A stretch of DNA of 64,000 bases from Enterobacter asburiae. GTDB lineage: Bacteria; Pseudomonadota; Gammaproteobacteria; Enterobacterales; Enterobacteriaceae. The notes below the pieces were generated by a model. That model was not told the DNA's origin, searched no databases, and was given only the letters and a program-made list of their open reading frames with translations. The translations under genes and the position numbers were made by a program. Where the stretch lies: the NCBI RefSeq assembly GCF_008080435.1, contig NZ_VRKN01000003.1, forward strand, positions 124,001 through 188,000, read 5' to 3'. Positions 9,498 through 20,035 of the stretch are shown piece after piece (within the stretch, counting starts at the first letter, position 1; every line of letters begins with the position of its first letter).

Positions 9498-10064
9498 TTA
9501 TGGCAGCCGGGAAATCTCCCTCGCGATGCTGGCCGACTCCTGGCCCCAACCCTGAGCCAGGACTTTGACCATTTCGTCATAGCCATCTTTCTGCTGCTTC
9601 AGCTCCAGATGGAAAGGACGCTTAATCAGCTGCCCCTGATGATTCAGCAACCACTCCCCGCTGATCACCACCGCACCGTCATAACGGCCGTGGAAGCCTG
9701 TTACCGTGACGTTCAGCGTATCCTGATCGTTACCCAACGGCTGCGACGCGACAACCCACCCCGGAAGCTGACTGCCCAGATTGGCCACCAGCGTGTTGCG
9801 CAGCTGCTGATCCAGAGGGCTGGCCCACAGGTTGTTCGTCGCAATCACGTATTTAACGTCGCTGGTCTGATAGACCACGCCGTTTCCTGCCAGATAATCC
9901 GGCACGGCAACCTGCTCAACCCACAGCTGACGGTTTCCCTGGCTGGCCGTACTTTGCCCACCGCTGTGGGTAGCCACAGGCAGCTGATAGTAGCTTTTAT
10001 TATCTACCCCTGAACTGCACGCCGTTAACAGCAGAGCGCCAACCATCAATAGCCACTTGTTCAT
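9498..10064 (-). CDS. pqiC: PqiC outer-membrane lipoprotein (YmbA)
   Basis: A 188-residue lipoprotein: the signal peptide ends in the lipobox LLTAC, with the lipidated cysteine at residue 16 and SS after it. It belongs to the PqiC/YmbA (ABC-transport auxiliary-like) family. In E. coli PqiC sits in the outer membrane and meets the tip of the PqiB needle, forming part of a membrane-spanning lipid-transport complex. The ATG overlaps the pqiB stop (ATGA), so the two are translationally coupled. It ends the rlmKL-uup-pqiABC run. Confidence 0.94.
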   Translation of the reverse strand: MNKWLLMVGALLLTACSSGVDNKSYYQLPVATHSGGQSTASQGNRQLWVEQVAVPDYLAGNGVVYQTSDVKYVIATNNLWASPLDQQLRNTLVANLGSQLPGWVVASQPLGNDQDTLNVTVTGFHGRYDGAVVISGEWLLNHQGQLIKRPFHLELKQQKDGYDEMVKVLAQGWGQESASIAREISRLP

Positions 10065-11701
10065 TCTTTTGCCCTCTTCGGCTCAGGATCCTTTTTATCT
10101 TTCGCTTCGAACACCAGCGCATTGCTCTTCTCGTTGAGCGTTTTCAGCACCGGCTGCAGTTCACGCAAGACCTGATCAAGACGCTGCATATCTGCCACCA
10201 TCTTGTTGTAGGCCGCAGAGCCCGGCTGGAAGCCCTGCATACTGCGGTTCAGCTCACGCAGCGTTTTCTGCATGTCCTGCGGCAGCTGCTGCATACTCTG
10301 GCTCGCCGTGATCTTGTTGATGTTATCCAGCGTGGTTTGCAGACGACGCATCGTTGCCTGGCTTTCGCTCAGAGAGTTCGTCGCCGCTTCAATCATCGGA
10401 TTCAGTGGCAGATTGTTGATCTTATCCAGCGTCTCCATCAGACGCTGCTGGATCTGAGCCAGACCGCTGCTTACCGTTGGAATGATCTTGTAGCCGCCAA
10501 ATTCACGGATACCGGTAATCGGCGGTGCTTTCGGGTAGAAGTCCATATCCACGTACAGCGCACCTGTCACCAGGTTACCCGTTTTCAGCGATCCACGCAG
10601 GCCTCGTTCCATCAGTTGACTGATATGGGCGGCAATATCCTGATTCTCACCAATCTGATTAAGCAGACGTTCCGGCTCGATGCGGATCAGCACAGGAATA
10701 CGATAATCATCGTCCAGCATCTGGCTCAGACCCGGGACAAAGAATGGAACTTGTCCAACCGTACCAAGACGAATACCTCGGAACTCAACCGGCGCTCCCG
10801 GCTGCAGACCGCGGACGGAATCTTTGAAGAACATCAGGAAGTCAATGTGATCGGTATAGAGCGCGTCCTGAATGCTTCGCTGATCGTCAAAGAGTCTGAA
10901 CGCCGTTTTCTCCGCAACCGGCTGCCCCAGATCCTGCCCTTCTGGCACATCAAAGCTCACCCCGCCGCCAAACAGCGTGGTTAAGGAACCCATTTCTACG
11001 CGCATCCCCGCAGAGGTAAGATCCACCGCGATCCCACTGTCCTTCCAGAAGCGAACGTTGCTGGTTACCAGACGATCGTTTGGCGCATTGATGAACAGCT
11101 GATAGCTGATGGTACGCTTTTGCGCGTCGAAGGTGCTGGTTTCAACGGAACCGACGCGGTAGCCGCGGAACAGTACCGGGTCGCCCGCCGTCAGCTGGCC
11201 CGCTTTTTTGCTGTCGAGGATCACGCGGATACCCTTGGCATCAGGCGGCGCAAGCGGCGGTGAATCAAGAAGCTGATATTGCCCTGGATGGCTACCCTTC
11301 GTGCCGGGCTTCAGTTCAATATAGGCCCCAGAGAGCAGGGTTCCTAAGCCGCTGATCCCCTCACGTCCCACCTGCGGTTTAACCACCCAGAAAACGGAAT
11401 CGCCATGCAGCAGTTTTTCCATGCCGGCATTAAGGCGCGCCTTAATCTCCACATGGGTTAAATCATCGGTCAGGGTTGCGCTTTCGACCACCCCCACATC
11501 CACGCTACGGCTTTTGATGGTCGTTTTACCGCCCTCAATCCCCTCGGCATTGGTGGTTATCAGCGTGACTTCCGGTCCCTGATGGCTGTAATGATAAAAC
11601 AGGATCCATGCACCGATCAGCGCAGTCACGATGGGAAAAATCCACACCGGCGACCAGTTTTTGACCTTCTGCACTTTCGCCTCTCCACTCTTATTTTCCA
11701 T
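10061..11701 (-). CDS. pqiB: PqiB, MCE-domain lipid-transport protein
   Basis: A 546-residue protein, the same length as E. coli PqiB. A single N-terminal transmembrane helix (about residues 18-38, VWIFPIVTALIGAW) is followed by three MCE domains (about 45-135, 160-270, 285-395) and a long C-terminal coiled coil (about 430-540). PqiB hexamers form a hollow syringe through the periplasm for lipid traffic. The ATG at 11701 has AGGAAGAG upstream and matches the E. coli start; an in-frame ATG at 11737 lies inside pqiA. Four bases separate it from the pqiA stop. Confidence 0.95.
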   Translation of the reverse strand: MENKSGEAKVQKVKNWSPVWIFPIVTALIGAWILFYHYSHQGPEVTLITTNAEGIEGGKTTIKSRSVDVGVVESATLTDDLTHVEIKARLNAGMEKLLHGDSVFWVVKPQVGREGISGLGTLLSGAYIELKPGTKGSHPGQYQLLDSPPLAPPDAKGIRVILDSKKAGQLTAGDPVLFRGYRVGSVETSTFDAQKRTISYQLFINAPNDRLVTSNVRFWKDSGIAVDLTSAGMRVEMGSLTTLFGGGVSFDVPEGQDLGQPVAEKTAFRLFDDQRSIQDALYTDHIDFLMFFKDSVRGLQPGAPVEFRGIRLGTVGQVPFFVPGLSQMLDDDYRIPVLIRIEPERLLNQIGENQDIAAHISQLMERGLRGSLKTGNLVTGALYVDMDFYPKAPPITGIREFGGYKIIPTVSSGLAQIQQRLMETLDKINNLPLNPMIEAATNSLSESQATMRRLQTTLDNINKITASQSMQQLPQDMQKTLRELNRSMQGFQPGSAAYNKMVADMQRLDQVLRELQPVLKTLNEKSNALVFEAKDKKDPEPKRAKE

Positions 11702-11705
11702 GCTC

Positions 11706-12959
11706 TTACTCTTCCTCATGGCTTGATTCAGGCTCACGATCCCACGATAAACGAGGGTCGAAGGTCATGGCCGCAAACATGGTCATAATCACAACCAGTG
11801 CAAACATTAAAGCCCCCATCGCGGGATAAATATTCATCAAACCGCCCATCCGCACCAGCGCAGAGAGAACAGCGATGACAAACACGTCAATCATTGACCA
11901 GCGTCCGACAAACTCGACCACTTCATAAATCAGGTGCATGCGCTCGCTGTCGCGTTTCCCATGACCTTTCGCATCCCAGCAGAGCCAGGCGATGGCGATC
12001 ATTTTTAGGGTTGGCACCATAATACTGGCGATAAAAATGACGCCGGCGACCGGATAAGAACCTTCACCCCACAGCAATACCACCCCGGCCAGGATCGTCG
12101 AGGGCATTTTGTCGCCGAGCAAATTGGTGATCATGATCGGCAGAATATTGGCCGGCAGATACAGCATGATGGACGTGACCAGCAGCGCCATCGTCCACTG
12201 CAGACTATTTTTACGGCGTACGTGACCTTTCGTTTCGCAGCGCGGACAAACGTCGAGATCGGCGGGCAGCACGGCGGTGCAGCATGGGCAAGAACGCAGC
12301 CCCTGACGAATACCGGGCACACCGACCTTCACCGTCTGCGCAAGCGTCGGCGCCGGGGCGATATCATCCCACACCCAGCGCCTGTCCACGCACTGGAATG
12401 CGCGCAGCTGCAGGACGCAGTACAGGCACCACGGAATAAAGCTGCTGCCAATCCCCACATCGCCGTACGCCATCAGCTTCACGAAACTGACCAGAATGCC
12501 CGCCAGAAAGATTTCGGCCATGCCCCAGCTTTTGAGCTGAAAAAGGATACGCGCGAGCCGGATTTTCAGGGGCGCCGGCATCCTTACGCGGTTGACCAGC
12601 AAAAGGATAACGACCAGGCAAAAAGCCGGGACTATCTGGACAAACAGGAGAAAAAAGGTGCCGAGGCTGGCGTAATCTTCCGAAAACATTACGCCCGGGA
12701 TTTCAAGCAAATCCACCTGGCTGGTTATCCCCCCCACCTTCATATAGATGAAGGGGAAGAGATTGGAGAGCAGCAGCATGAACAATGCTGCCAGAGCGTA
12801 AGCAGTGGGACGCTGCCGCGGCGCATCCCACTCGGTTGTCAACGTCGCACCGCAACGTGGACACAGGGCTTTATGTCCGTGACCAAGCTCTGGCAACGCC
12901 ACGAGCATATCGCATTGCGAGCATAAAATATGCCTGTCGGCATGGTGCTGGTCACACAT
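11706..12959 (-). CDS. pqiA: PqiA inner-membrane protein
   Basis: A 417-residue polytopic protein matching E. coli PqiA. It has two homologous halves, each with a zinc-ribbon-like pair of CxxC motifs (CSQCDML and CPRCGATL near the N-terminus; CPCCTAVL and CPRCETKG in the middle) followed by a bundle of about four transmembrane segments. It is the inner-membrane partner of PqiB. The E. coli operon responds to paraquat through SoxRS; I could not identify a soxbox here. The start lies 13 bp after the uup stop, so it may also be read from uup. Confidence 0.95.
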   Translation of the reverse strand: MCDQHHADRHILCSQCDMLVALPELGHGHKALCPRCGATLTTEWDAPRQRPTAYALAALFMLLLSNLFPFIYMKVGGITSQVDLLEIPGVMFSEDYASLGTFFLLFVQIVPAFCLVVILLLVNRVRMPAPLKIRLARILFQLKSWGMAEIFLAGILVSFVKLMAYGDVGIGSSFIPWCLYCVLQLRAFQCVDRRWVWDDIAPAPTLAQTVKVGVPGIRQGLRSCPCCTAVLPADLDVCPRCETKGHVRRKNSLQWTMALLVTSIMLYLPANILPIMITNLLGDKMPSTILAGVVLLWGEGSYPVAGVIFIASIMVPTLKMIAIAWLCWDAKGHGKRDSERMHLIYEVVEFVGRWSMIDVFVIAVLSALVRMGGLMNIYPAMGALMFALVVIMTMFAAMTFDPRLSWDREPESSHEEE

Positions 12960-12972
12960 ATGTTATCCCTGT

Positions 12973-14880
12973 TTATGCGCCGTTTTTCAGAGACTCAAGG
13001 TACTCCCAGCGCTCAAATGCTTCTTCCAGGGCTTTTTCAGCCGCGGACAGTTCAGACAGTACTTTCTGAGTATAGTCATGCGATTGGCTAAAGAATGACG
13101 CATCAGCAACCTGTTTTTGCAGATCCTCAAGCGCGGCCTCCAGTTCTTCCAGACGCTGAGGTAGCCCCTCCAGTTCGCGCTGCAGGTTATAACTTAGTTT
13201 AGCCGAGGTTTTCTTGACAGTTTCTGCTTTTGTTACAGCAGGTTCAGAACTTGTTTTGGACTTTGACTGTTTCTGCGCCAGAGACTGCGATTGCTGCCCT
13301 TTTGCATCGTGATAACCGCCTACGTATTGTCCAATTCGCCCTTCACCTTCGAAGATCCAGCACTCGGTCACGGTGTTATCAACGAACTGACGATCGTGGC
13401 TAACCAGCATCACGGTACCCTGATAACCGTCAATCAGTTCTTCGAGCAGTTCCAGCGTTTCGACATCCAGGTCGTTCGTTGGTTCATCGAGAATCAACAA
13501 GTTACTTGGTTTCAGGAACAAACGCGCCAGCAGCAGACGATTACGCTCTCCTCCAGATAACGCACGCACTGGGGTCATTGCACGTTTCGGATGGAACAGG
13601 AAGTCCTGCAGATAGCCCAGCACGTGGCGCGGTTTGCCATTAACCATCACCTCTTGCTTACCTTCAGCAAGGTTATCCATTACCGTTCTGTCTGGGTCCA
13701 GTTCTGCACGGTGCTGGTCGAAGTAGGCGACTTCCAGCTTTGTCCCGCAGTGAACACGGCCGCTGTCAGCCTGCAGCTGACCGAGCATCAGCTTGAGTAA
13801 CGTGGTTTTACCACAGCCGTTCGGGCCAATGAGCGCAATTTTATCGCCACGCTGCACCTGAGCGGAGAAGTCTTTCACCAGAACTTTCCCATCGACCTGG
13901 TAATCCACATTTTCCATTTCAAAGACAATCTTACCGGAGCGAGATGCCTCTTCGACCTGCATCTTCGCGCTCCCCATCACTTCACGGCGAGCACTGCGCT
14001 CGTTACGCATCGCTTTCAGGGCACGCACGCGGCCTTCGTTACGGGTACGGCGGGCTTTGATACCCTGGCGGATCCAGACCTCTTCCTGTGCCAGCTTGCG
14101 GTCAAACTCAGCATTTTGCAGCTCTTCCACACGCAGGTTTTCTTCTTTTTCCAGTAGATAGGTATCGTAATCGCCAGGATAAGTCACCAGCTTACCGCGA
14201 TCGAGATCGACAATACGCGTTGCCATATTGCGGATAAACGAACGGTCGTGTGAGATGAAAATAATGGTGCCGTTAAAGGTTTTCAGGAACCCTTCCAGCC
14301 AGTCAATCGCTTCGATATCCAGGTGGTTGGTCGGTTCATCCAGCAACAGCACCTTCGGGCCGCTGACCAACGCACGCCCAAGCGCCGCTTTACGCAGCCA
14401 GCCGCCGGAGAGCGCCGACAGCTCCATATCCGCATCCAGACCTAACTGATCCAGCACTTCCGTAATACGGCTTTCAAGCTGCCACAGACCGTGATGATCC
14501 AGAAGCTCCTGCAGGCGTGCCATCTCATTGAGATTTTTTTCACTTGGGTCGGTCATCACCAGATGTGAAATTTCGTGATAGCCCTTCAGGTATTCAGCTT
14601 GCTCAGAAATCCCTTCTGCAACGAAATCATAAACGGTACCCGCCACGTTACGAGGAGGGTCCTGCTGCAGACGGGAAACAATCAGATCCTGCTCGTAAAC
14701 AATGCGCCCGTCATCCAGGCCCTGTTCACGGTTGAGGATTTTCATCAGCGTGGATTTACCCGCGCCGTTACGGCCTACAAGACAGACGCGTTCGTTGTCT
14801 TCAATATGCAGTTCAGTATCATCGAGAAGTGGCGCATCGCTAAAAGAGAGCCACGCGCCATGCATGCTAATTAATGACAT
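12973..14880 (-). CDS. uup: ABC-F ATPase Uup
   Basis: A 635-residue ABC-F protein with two ABC cassettes and no membrane segments. Cassette 1: Walker A GRNGAGKST (36-44), signature LSGGW (157-161), Walker B LLLDEP (178-183). Cassette 2: Walker A GPNGCGKTT (352-360), signature LSGGERNRLLLARL. The last 85 residues form the charged coiled coil typical of Uup (LEELEAALEDLQKQV). ABC-F proteins act on ribosomes; Uup also affects precise excision of transposons and DNA binding by its C-terminus. It lies 12 bp downstream of rlmKL and 13 bp upstream of pqiA. Confidence 0.96.
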   Translation of the reverse strand: MSLISMHGAWLSFSDAPLLDDTELHIEDNERVCLVGRNGAGKSTLMKILNREQGLDDGRIVYEQDLIVSRLQQDPPRNVAGTVYDFVAEGISEQAEYLKGYHEISHLVMTDPSEKNLNEMARLQELLDHHGLWQLESRITEVLDQLGLDADMELSALSGGWLRKAALGRALVSGPKVLLLDEPTNHLDIEAIDWLEGFLKTFNGTIIFISHDRSFIRNMATRIVDLDRGKLVTYPGDYDTYLLEKEENLRVEELQNAEFDRKLAQEEVWIRQGIKARRTRNEGRVRALKAMRNERSARREVMGSAKMQVEEASRSGKIVFEMENVDYQVDGKVLVKDFSAQVQRGDKIALIGPNGCGKTTLLKLMLGQLQADSGRVHCGTKLEVAYFDQHRAELDPDRTVMDNLAEGKQEVMVNGKPRHVLGYLQDFLFHPKRAMTPVRALSGGERNRLLLARLFLKPSNLLILDEPTNDLDVETLELLEELIDGYQGTVMLVSHDRQFVDNTVTECWIFEGEGRIGQYVGGYHDAKGQQSQSLAQKQSKSKTSSEPAVTKAETVKKTSAKLSYNLQRELEGLPQRLEELEAALEDLQKQVADASFFSQSHDYTQKVLSELSAAEKALEEAFERWEYLESLKNGA

Positions 14881-14892
14881 TTATTTTTCCTT

Positions 14893-17001
14893 TCAGACCG
14901 CGGTAATCAACCAGCAGTTATGAATTTGACGGTTACGGGCAAAGTCCTGAGACAGCGTTTTTTGGCTGATTTCTTGTGCTTTCAGTCCCAGGTCAGCTAA
15001 ACCGTCATGATCCATACGGAAGCCGCGTTTGTTGTTCGAGAACATAATGGTGCCGCCCTTACGCAGCAGGCGCTTCAGGTCGGTCATCAGGCGCAGGTGA
15101 TCGCGTTGTACGTCAAAGCTATCTTCCATACGCTTGGAGTTGGAGAAGGTCGGCGGATCGATAAAGATCAGATCGAACTGCTCGTCGGTATCACGCAGCC
15201 AGCCCAGCACGTCGGCCTGCATCAGGCGATGCTGACGTCCGGTTAAACCGTTAAGACGCAGGTTGCGCTCCGCCCATTCCAGATAGGTACGGGACATATC
15301 CACCGTGGTGGTGCTCCGCGCGCCGCCCAGACCGGCATGCACGCTCGCGCTACCGGTATAGGAGAACAGGTTGAGGAAATCTTTGCCCTTGCTCATCTCG
15401 CCCAGCATGCGACGGGCGATACGGTGGTCAAGGAACAGGCCGGTATCCAGATAGTCGGTCAGGTTTACCCACAGGCGGGCGTTGTATTCGCCCACTTCGA
15501 TAAAATCGCCCTTCTCATTCATCTTCTGGTACTGGTTTTTCCCTTTCTGGCGCTCGCGGGTCTTCAGCACCAGCTTGTTCGGCGTGATGCCGAGCACGGC
15601 GATGGTGGCCGCAATCACATCCAGCATGCGCTGACGCGCTTTTTGCGCATCAATGGTTTTCGGTGGAGCATATTCCTGAATCACCACCCAGTCCGCGTAG
15701 CGGTCAACCGCCACGTTGTACTCCGGCAGGTCGGCGTCGTACAGGCGGTAGCATTCAATCCCTTCCTGCTTCGCCCACTTTTCATATTTCTTCAGGTTCT
15801 TGCGCAGGCGGTTGGCATAATCTTCCGCCACGCCAGATGGCTTGCTGTCCGCCGTTTTCTCCGCCAGATGGTAGTTCTTCTGCACGCAGTCCAGCGGACC
15901 GTTTTTCGCCTTAAACTGGCGATCGGCACGCAGCTGCAGGCAGCTCAGCAGCTCCGGCGAGGCGCTAAACAGAGACAGGTTCCAGCCGCCGAAGTAGTCC
16001 TTCATGTTGCGGCCCAGCAGGCTGTGCAGGGCAATCAGCGCCGGTTCACTGTCCAGACGCTCGCCGTATGGCGGGTTGCTGATCACGGTACCGTACGGGC
16101 CTTTTGGCAGCGGGTTGGTCAGATTCGCCACGTCTTTCACCTCGAAGGTAACCAGCTCGCCGATACCGGCGCGACGGGCGTTGCTGCGCGCGCGTTCAAT
16201 TACGCGCGGGTCGCTGTCCGACCCGTAGAAGTGGGAGGTGTACTCCGCCAGACCTTTGCGTGCGCGGGTCTGCGCGTCGTCTTTGACCTCTTTCCAGAGC
16301 GCTTCGTCGTGCTGCGCCCAGCCTTTAAAGCCCCAGTGACCGCGATGCAGGCCCGGCGCGCGGTCAGTTGCCAGCATGGCCGCTTCAATCAGCAGCGTAC
16401 CGGAACCACACATCGGGTCGAGCAGCGGCGTGCCCGGCTGCCAGCCGGAGCGCATTACGATGGCGGCGGCCAGCGTTTCTTTAATTGGCGCCATACCAGT
16501 ACGATCGCGATAGCCGCGCAGGTGCAGACCTGCGCCGCTCAGATCGAGAGAAATACTCGCCGTGTCACCGTTCAGCCAGACGTTAATACGCAGATCCGGA
16601 TTTTCGCGATCGACGTTCGGGCGTTCCTTATTTTTACGCGTGAAGCAGTCCACAATGGCGTCTTTTACGCGCAAGGCACCGTACTGGCTGTTGCGGATCT
16701 CATCGTTCACGCCGTTGAAATGCACTGCAAAGGTGGCATTTGGCGTGAAGATCTCTGTCCAGTCGATCATCTGGACGCCGGTATAGAGGTCCAGGTCGCT
16801 ATAGACCTTGCACTCTTTCATCGGCAGCATTATGCGCGACGCCAGACGGCTCCACATCAGGCTCTGGTAAATAAGCCGCGTGTCGCCCTCAAAATGGACA
16901 CCACCCTGAACCACCTGGCACTCTTGCGCGCCCAGGCTTTCCAGTTCAGTTTTTAACAGCTCTTCCAGCCCACGGGCCGTACTGGCAAACAGAGAATTCA
17001 T
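14893..17001 (-). CDS. rlmL: 23S rRNA methyltransferase RlmKL (m2G2445, m7G2069)
   Basis: A 702-residue fusion of two methyltransferases, as in E. coli RlmKL. It has a THUMP domain at about 43-155; the RlmL domain with SAM motif [11 protein letters not shown] (195-203) and catalytic NPPY (309-312), which makes m2G2445; and the RlmK domain from about 430 with its own SAM site ([15 protein letters not shown]) and [11 protein letters not shown], which makes m7G2069. Both modify helix 74 of 23S rRNA during 50S assembly. It heads the minus-strand run into uup and pqiABC and is divergent from ycbX. Confidence 0.96.
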   Translation of the reverse strand: MNSLFASTARGLEELLKTELESLGAQECQVVQGGVHFEGDTRLIYQSLMWSRLASRIMLPMKECKVYSDLDLYTGVQMIDWTEIFTPNATFAVHFNGVNDEIRNSQYGALRVKDAIVDCFTRKNKERPNVDRENPDLRINVWLNGDTASISLDLSGAGLHLRGYRDRTGMAPIKETLAAAIVMRSGWQPGTPLLDPMCGSGTLLIEAAMLATDRAPGLHRGHWGFKGWAQHDEALWKEVKDDAQTRARKGLAEYTSHFYGSDSDPRVIERARSNARRAGIGELVTFEVKDVANLTNPLPKGPYGTVISNPPYGERLDSEPALIALHSLLGRNMKDYFGGWNLSLFSASPELLSCLQLRADRQFKAKNGPLDCVQKNYHLAEKTADSKPSGVAEDYANRLRKNLKKYEKWAKQEGIECYRLYDADLPEYNVAVDRYADWVVIQEYAPPKTIDAQKARQRMLDVIAATIAVLGITPNKLVLKTRERQKGKNQYQKMNEKGDFIEVGEYNARLWVNLTDYLDTGLFLDHRIARRMLGEMSKGKDFLNLFSYTGSASVHAGLGGARSTTTVDMSRTYLEWAERNLRLNGLTGRQHRLMQADVLGWLRDTDEQFDLIFIDPPTFSNSKRMEDSFDVQRDHLRLMTDLKRLLRKGGTIMFSNNKRGFRMDHDGLADLGLKAQEISQKTLSQDFARNRQIHNCWLITAV

Positions 17002-17099
17002 ATCGTCACTTTTACTCTTAGAAAATTGTCGCGCATTATAGCTAATATGGCGTGTATGTCATAAAGTTGAAGGCTTATTTTCATTTGTGGGAGTGTGCA

Positions 17100-18209
17100 G
17101 TGGCGACGTTATCCAGGCTTTTTATTCATCCGGTGAAATCCATGCGTGGCATCGGCGTCTCTCACGCGCTGGCCGACATGAGCGGATTCGCCTTCGATCG
17201 TATTTTTATGGTCACCGAGCCTGACGGCACGTTCATTACCGCACGCCAGTTCCCGCAGATGGTTCGCTTTACCCCTTCCCCGCTTCATGACGGTTTGCAC
17301 CTTACCGCGCCGGACGGTTCCAGTGTGGTCATTCGCTTTGCTGATTTTGCGCCTGTCGATGCGCCAACGGAAGTGTGGGGCAATCATTTTACCGCGCGCA
17401 TCGCCCCGGATGAAATTAACCGCTGGCTGAGCGATTTCTTCTCCCGTGACGTGCAGCTGCGCTGGGTTGGGCCTGAACCGACGCGTCGCGTGAAGCGTCA
17501 TGACGCCGTTCCCCTCTCCTTCGCCGATGGCTTCCCGTTCCTGCTGACTAACGAAGCCTCACTGCGTGATTTACAAGGCCGCTGCAAAGCCAGCGTTCAA
17601 ATGGAACAGTTTCGTCCGAACCTGGTGGCGACGGGTGTCGACGCCTGGGAAGAGGACACCTGGAAAGTGATCCGCATTGGCAGCGTCATTTTTGACGTGG
17701 TAAAGCCTTGCAGCCGCTGCATTTTCACAACGGTAAGCCCTGAGAAAGGCCAGAAGCACCCTTCCGGCGAACCGCTGAAGACGCTGCAGTCGTTCCGCAC
17801 CTCGCAGGACAACGGCGATGTGGATTTCGGTCAGAACCTGATCCCGCGCTCCAGCGGCGCAATCCGCGTCGGTGATGAGATAGAGATTCTTGCCCGAGGG
17901 CCTGCAAGAGTGTACGGCTCAGGTCAGGAAGAAGAAATGGTCGACGTTGAGACGAATGTCGCCTCTGCGGTAGATATTCACTGGCAGGGCAACGTCATCC
18001 GTGGCAACAACCAGCAGGTATTACTGGAGCAACTGGAGCAGGCAGGTATTCGCGTACCCTATTCCTGTCGCGCAGGCATTTGCGGATGCTGCCGCATCAA
18101 GCTGGTGGATGGAGAGGTCAGTGCGCTGAAAAAATCAGCAATTGGGAATGACGGCACAATTCTGTGCTGTAGCTGCATACCGAAAACGTCCGTACAGCTG
18201 GAAGCTTAA
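17100..18209 (+). CDS. ycbX: YcbX, MOSC-domain protein with C-terminal 2Fe-2S ferredoxin domain
   Basis: A 369-residue protein matching E. coli YcbX. Residues 1-270 form the MOSC beta-barrel and its N-terminal domain, with the conserved cysteine in [13 protein letters not shown]. The last 85 residues are a plant-type ferredoxin (CRAGICGCC plus a later cysteine in ILCCSC). In E. coli it detoxifies N-hydroxylated bases such as 6-hydroxylaminopurine and needs the molybdenum cofactor. The start is the GTG at 17100, with GGGAG upstream and matching MATL in E. coli. The linker before the ferredoxin is diverged. The stop overlaps the convergent zapC by 4 bp. Confidence 0.93.
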   Translation: MATLSRLFIHPVKSMRGIGVSHALADMSGFAFDRIFMVTEPDGTFITARQFPQMVRFTPSPLHDGLHLTAPDGSSVVIRFADFAPVDAPTEVWGNHFTARIAPDEINRWLSDFFSRDVQLRWVGPEPTRRVKRHDAVPLSFADGFPFLLTNEASLRDLQGRCKASVQMEQFRPNLVATGVDAWEEDTWKVIRIGSVIFDVVKPCSRCIFTTVSPEKGQKHPSGEPLKTLQSFRTSQDNGDVDFGQNLIPRSSGAIRVGDEIEILARGPARVYGSGQEEEMVDVETNVASAVDIHWQGNVIRGNNQQVLLEQLEQAGIRVPYSCRAGICGCCRIKLVDGEVSALKKSAIGNDGTILCCSCIPKTSVQLEA

Positions 18210-18748
18210 ACCGCCTGTTCGAGGCTGAAGGAATCTACGCGCAGCTGTGGCTTCAGCCTGTCATTCATCACTTTAATGGCATCGCCAAGCTGCATCGTCC
18301 GCCCGGCAATGGTTACGCCGGGCTGCGCCAGCAGACAGAGTGCGGCATTTTCGCCCGGCTCAACCACTAACAGACTCACCTCTTCTGCGGTATCGCTCAG
18401 ATTAACGCTGGCCGCATCGCCCGTTGCCGGGGTCCAGCTCAAGGCGTGCGCAAGAAAATGCCAGCTTTTTGGCATTTGCGGTTTCAGGAAGCGGATAGCC
18501 ACCAGCGCATTTAATACCAGCTCGGCACGCTGCTCTTTAGAGAGCACCAGATCGCGGCATTTTTCTTCAAAGGAGAAATAAAGCGCCGCATCGTCAACGC
18601 AAAAGCCCGACGGGGAAAACGCGTCCGGGGTTAACATTCGGCGGGCAAAACGAGAACGAAACAACATGCCATTAGCTAAATCGAGCATCATTCGGTCATG
18701 CTCGTCGCAAAAATACCAGCGCCAGTTATCGTCAGGTTTAATTCGCAT
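18206..18748 (-). CDS. zapC: Z-ring-associated protein ZapC
   Basis: A 180-residue cytosolic protein, the same length as E. coli ZapC and similar throughout ([13 protein letters not shown]...SFSLEQAV). ZapC binds FtsZ and promotes lateral bundling of protofilaments in the early divisome. Residues about 95-130 are the most changed compared with E. coli. The ATG has GGGAGAG upstream. It is convergent with ycbX (4-bp overlap) and lies downstream of pyrD beyond a terminator, so it should have its own promoter in the 18749-18855 gap. Confidence 0.93.
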   Translation of the reverse strand: MRIKPDDNWRWYFCDEHDRMMLDLANGMLFRSRFARRMLTPDAFSPSGFCVDDAALYFSFEEKCRDLVLSKEQRAELVLNALVAIRFLKPQMPKSWHFLAHALSWTPATGDAASVNLSDTAEEVSLLVVEPGENAALCLLAQPGVTIAGRTMQLGDAIKVMNDRLKPQLRVDSFSLEQAV

Positions 18749-18854
18749 GTGTCTCTCCCGTCCCCAAACGTCCTGTACTAAAAATGTCCTGATTGCCGCT
18801 TTGTTTATAACACCATTAATAAAAGACTATAATGTCTAAATAAGCAACAGTGAC

Positions 18855-18896
18855 GGAATATAAAACAACCAGGGCTGGAAATAAAGCCCTGGTTGT
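18855..18896 (-). terminator. pyrD terminator
   Basis: An 11-bp perfect stem (CAACCAGGGCT and its complement, 18866-18895) with an 8-nt loop, followed on the reverse strand by TTTTATATT. It ends the pyrD transcript. Confidence 0.88.
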
Positions 18897-18913
18897 CTGA
18901 TTAAGAGAAAAGA

Positions 18914-19924
18914 TTAGATATGAGTAACGATTTCTTTAATCAGCGGCGGTCCTTTAAAAATAAAGCCGGAATAGATTTGCACCAGTGACGCACCCGCCGC
19001 CATCTTCTCGCGCGCAGCAATCACTGAGTCAATGCCACCGACGCCAATAATTGGCAGACGTCCTTTTAATTCTGCAGACAGGGCACGAATAATTTCGGTG
19101 CTTTTTAATTGCACCGGACGTCCACTTAACCCACCCGCTTCGTCACAGTTTTTCATTCCCTGCACGAGGGAGCGATCGAGGGTGGTATTGGTTGCAATCA
19201 CACCATCAATATTATGGCGAACTAAACTGTCGGCAACCTGGATCAATTCTTCGGCAGAAAGATCCGGGGCGATCTTAACCGCGACCGGAACATATTTATG
19301 GTGGATCGTCTGGAGTTCATTTTGTTTATTTTTAATGGCACTCAGAAGATCGTCCAGCGCTTCGCCATATTGTAAGGAACGCAGACCCGGGGTATTGGGT
19401 GACGAAATGTTCACCGCAATATAACCGGCATAGGCATAGACTTTTTCCATACAAATCAGATAGTCATCTTTACCCTGCTCTACCGGCGTGTCTTTATTTT
19501 TACCGATATTGATGCCTAATATTCCATCAAAATGGGCTTTTTTTACGTTCTCAACAAGGTGATCAACACCGAGATTATTGAAGCCCATGCGGTTGATCAG
19601 CCCTTCGGCTTCAACCAGGCGGAACAGGCGCGGCTTGTCATTTCCCGGCTGCGGTCTCGGTGTGACGGTACCGATTTCAATGGAGCCAAAGCCCATCGCG
19701 CCCAGGGCTTCAATGCACTCGCCATTTTTGTCCAGACCAGCCGCCAGACCCAGCGGATTTTTAAAGGTCAGACCCATGCACTGCACAGGTTTTTCCGGCA
19801 CATTCTGACGCACCAGAGCGGCCAGAGGCGTTCCGGTAATACGACGTAATTGCTGCATTGTAAATTCATGAGCGCGCTCAGGGTCGAGCTGGAAAAGGGC
19901 TTTACGAACGAAGGGGTAGTACAT
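18914..19924 (-). CDS. pyrD: Dihydroorotate dehydrogenase (quinone), class 2
   Basis: A 336-residue enzyme, the same length as E. coli PyrD. It oxidises dihydroorotate to orotate with FMN and membrane quinone in pyrimidine synthesis. The N-terminal amphipathic helices ([20 protein letters not shown]) mark the membrane-bound class 2. FMN-site motifs include [25 protein letters not shown] (with the catalytic Ser), and GVGGIDS. The ATG at 19924 has AGGAGA upstream and matches the family; a longer in-frame start at 19951 would fall inside the leader hairpin. Control is described under the leader and the PurR box. Confidence 0.97.
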   Translation of the reverse strand: MYYPFVRKALFQLDPERAHEFTMQQLRRITGTPLAALVRQNVPEKPVQCMGLTFKNPLGLAAGLDKNGECIEALGAMGFGSIEIGTVTPRPQPGNDKPRLFRLVEAEGLINRMGFNNLGVDHLVENVKKAHFDGILGINIGKNKDTPVEQGKDDYLICMEKVYAYAGYIAVNISSPNTPGLRSLQYGEALDDLLSAIKNKQNELQTIHHKYVPVAVKIAPDLSAEELIQVADSLVRHNIDGVIATNTTLDRSLVQGMKNCDEAGGLSGRPVQLKSTEIIRALSAELKGRLPIIGVGGIDSVIAAREKMAAGASLVQIYSGFIFKGPPLIKEIVTHI

Positions 19925-19939
19925 GAACTCTCCTGGATT

Positions 19940-19991
19940 CCCGGTGTGCAAACCGGGAGTGGATTATGGGCGATCCACACGCGAAAGGGAA
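19940..19991 (-). promoter_or_regulatory. pyrD promoter and leader hairpin (pyrimidine start-site switch)
   Basis: CATAAT (19963-19968) is the likely -10. The transcript should start within the C/G tract at about 19953-19957. The 5' end would then form a 6-bp hairpin (CCCGGT-TTGCAC-ACCGGG, 19940-19957) next to the AGGAGA ribosome site (19929-19934). In E. coli pyrD, high CTP favours starts at C, which include the whole hairpin and block translation; low CTP shifts the start to G, which loses it. The same elements are present here; the mechanism is inferred from E. coli. Confidence 0.75.
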
Positions 19992-20019
19992 TTGACCTGC
20001 GGCAAAAAATCAGCGTAAA

Positions 20020-20035
20020 ACGCAATCGTTTACCT
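20020..20035 (-). promoter_or_regulatory. PurR operator upstream of pyrD
   Basis: ACGCAATCGTTTACCT fits the PurR consensus ACGCAANCGTTTNCNT at every defined position. E. coli pyrD is a member of the PurR regulon. Confidence 0.88.

Noticed and set aside
15337..16956. A 539-codon open frame opposite rlmKL
   Set aside because: Shadow of a GC-rich coding region; His/Gln/Arg-rich with no family. The rlmKL frame carries all methyltransferase motifs.
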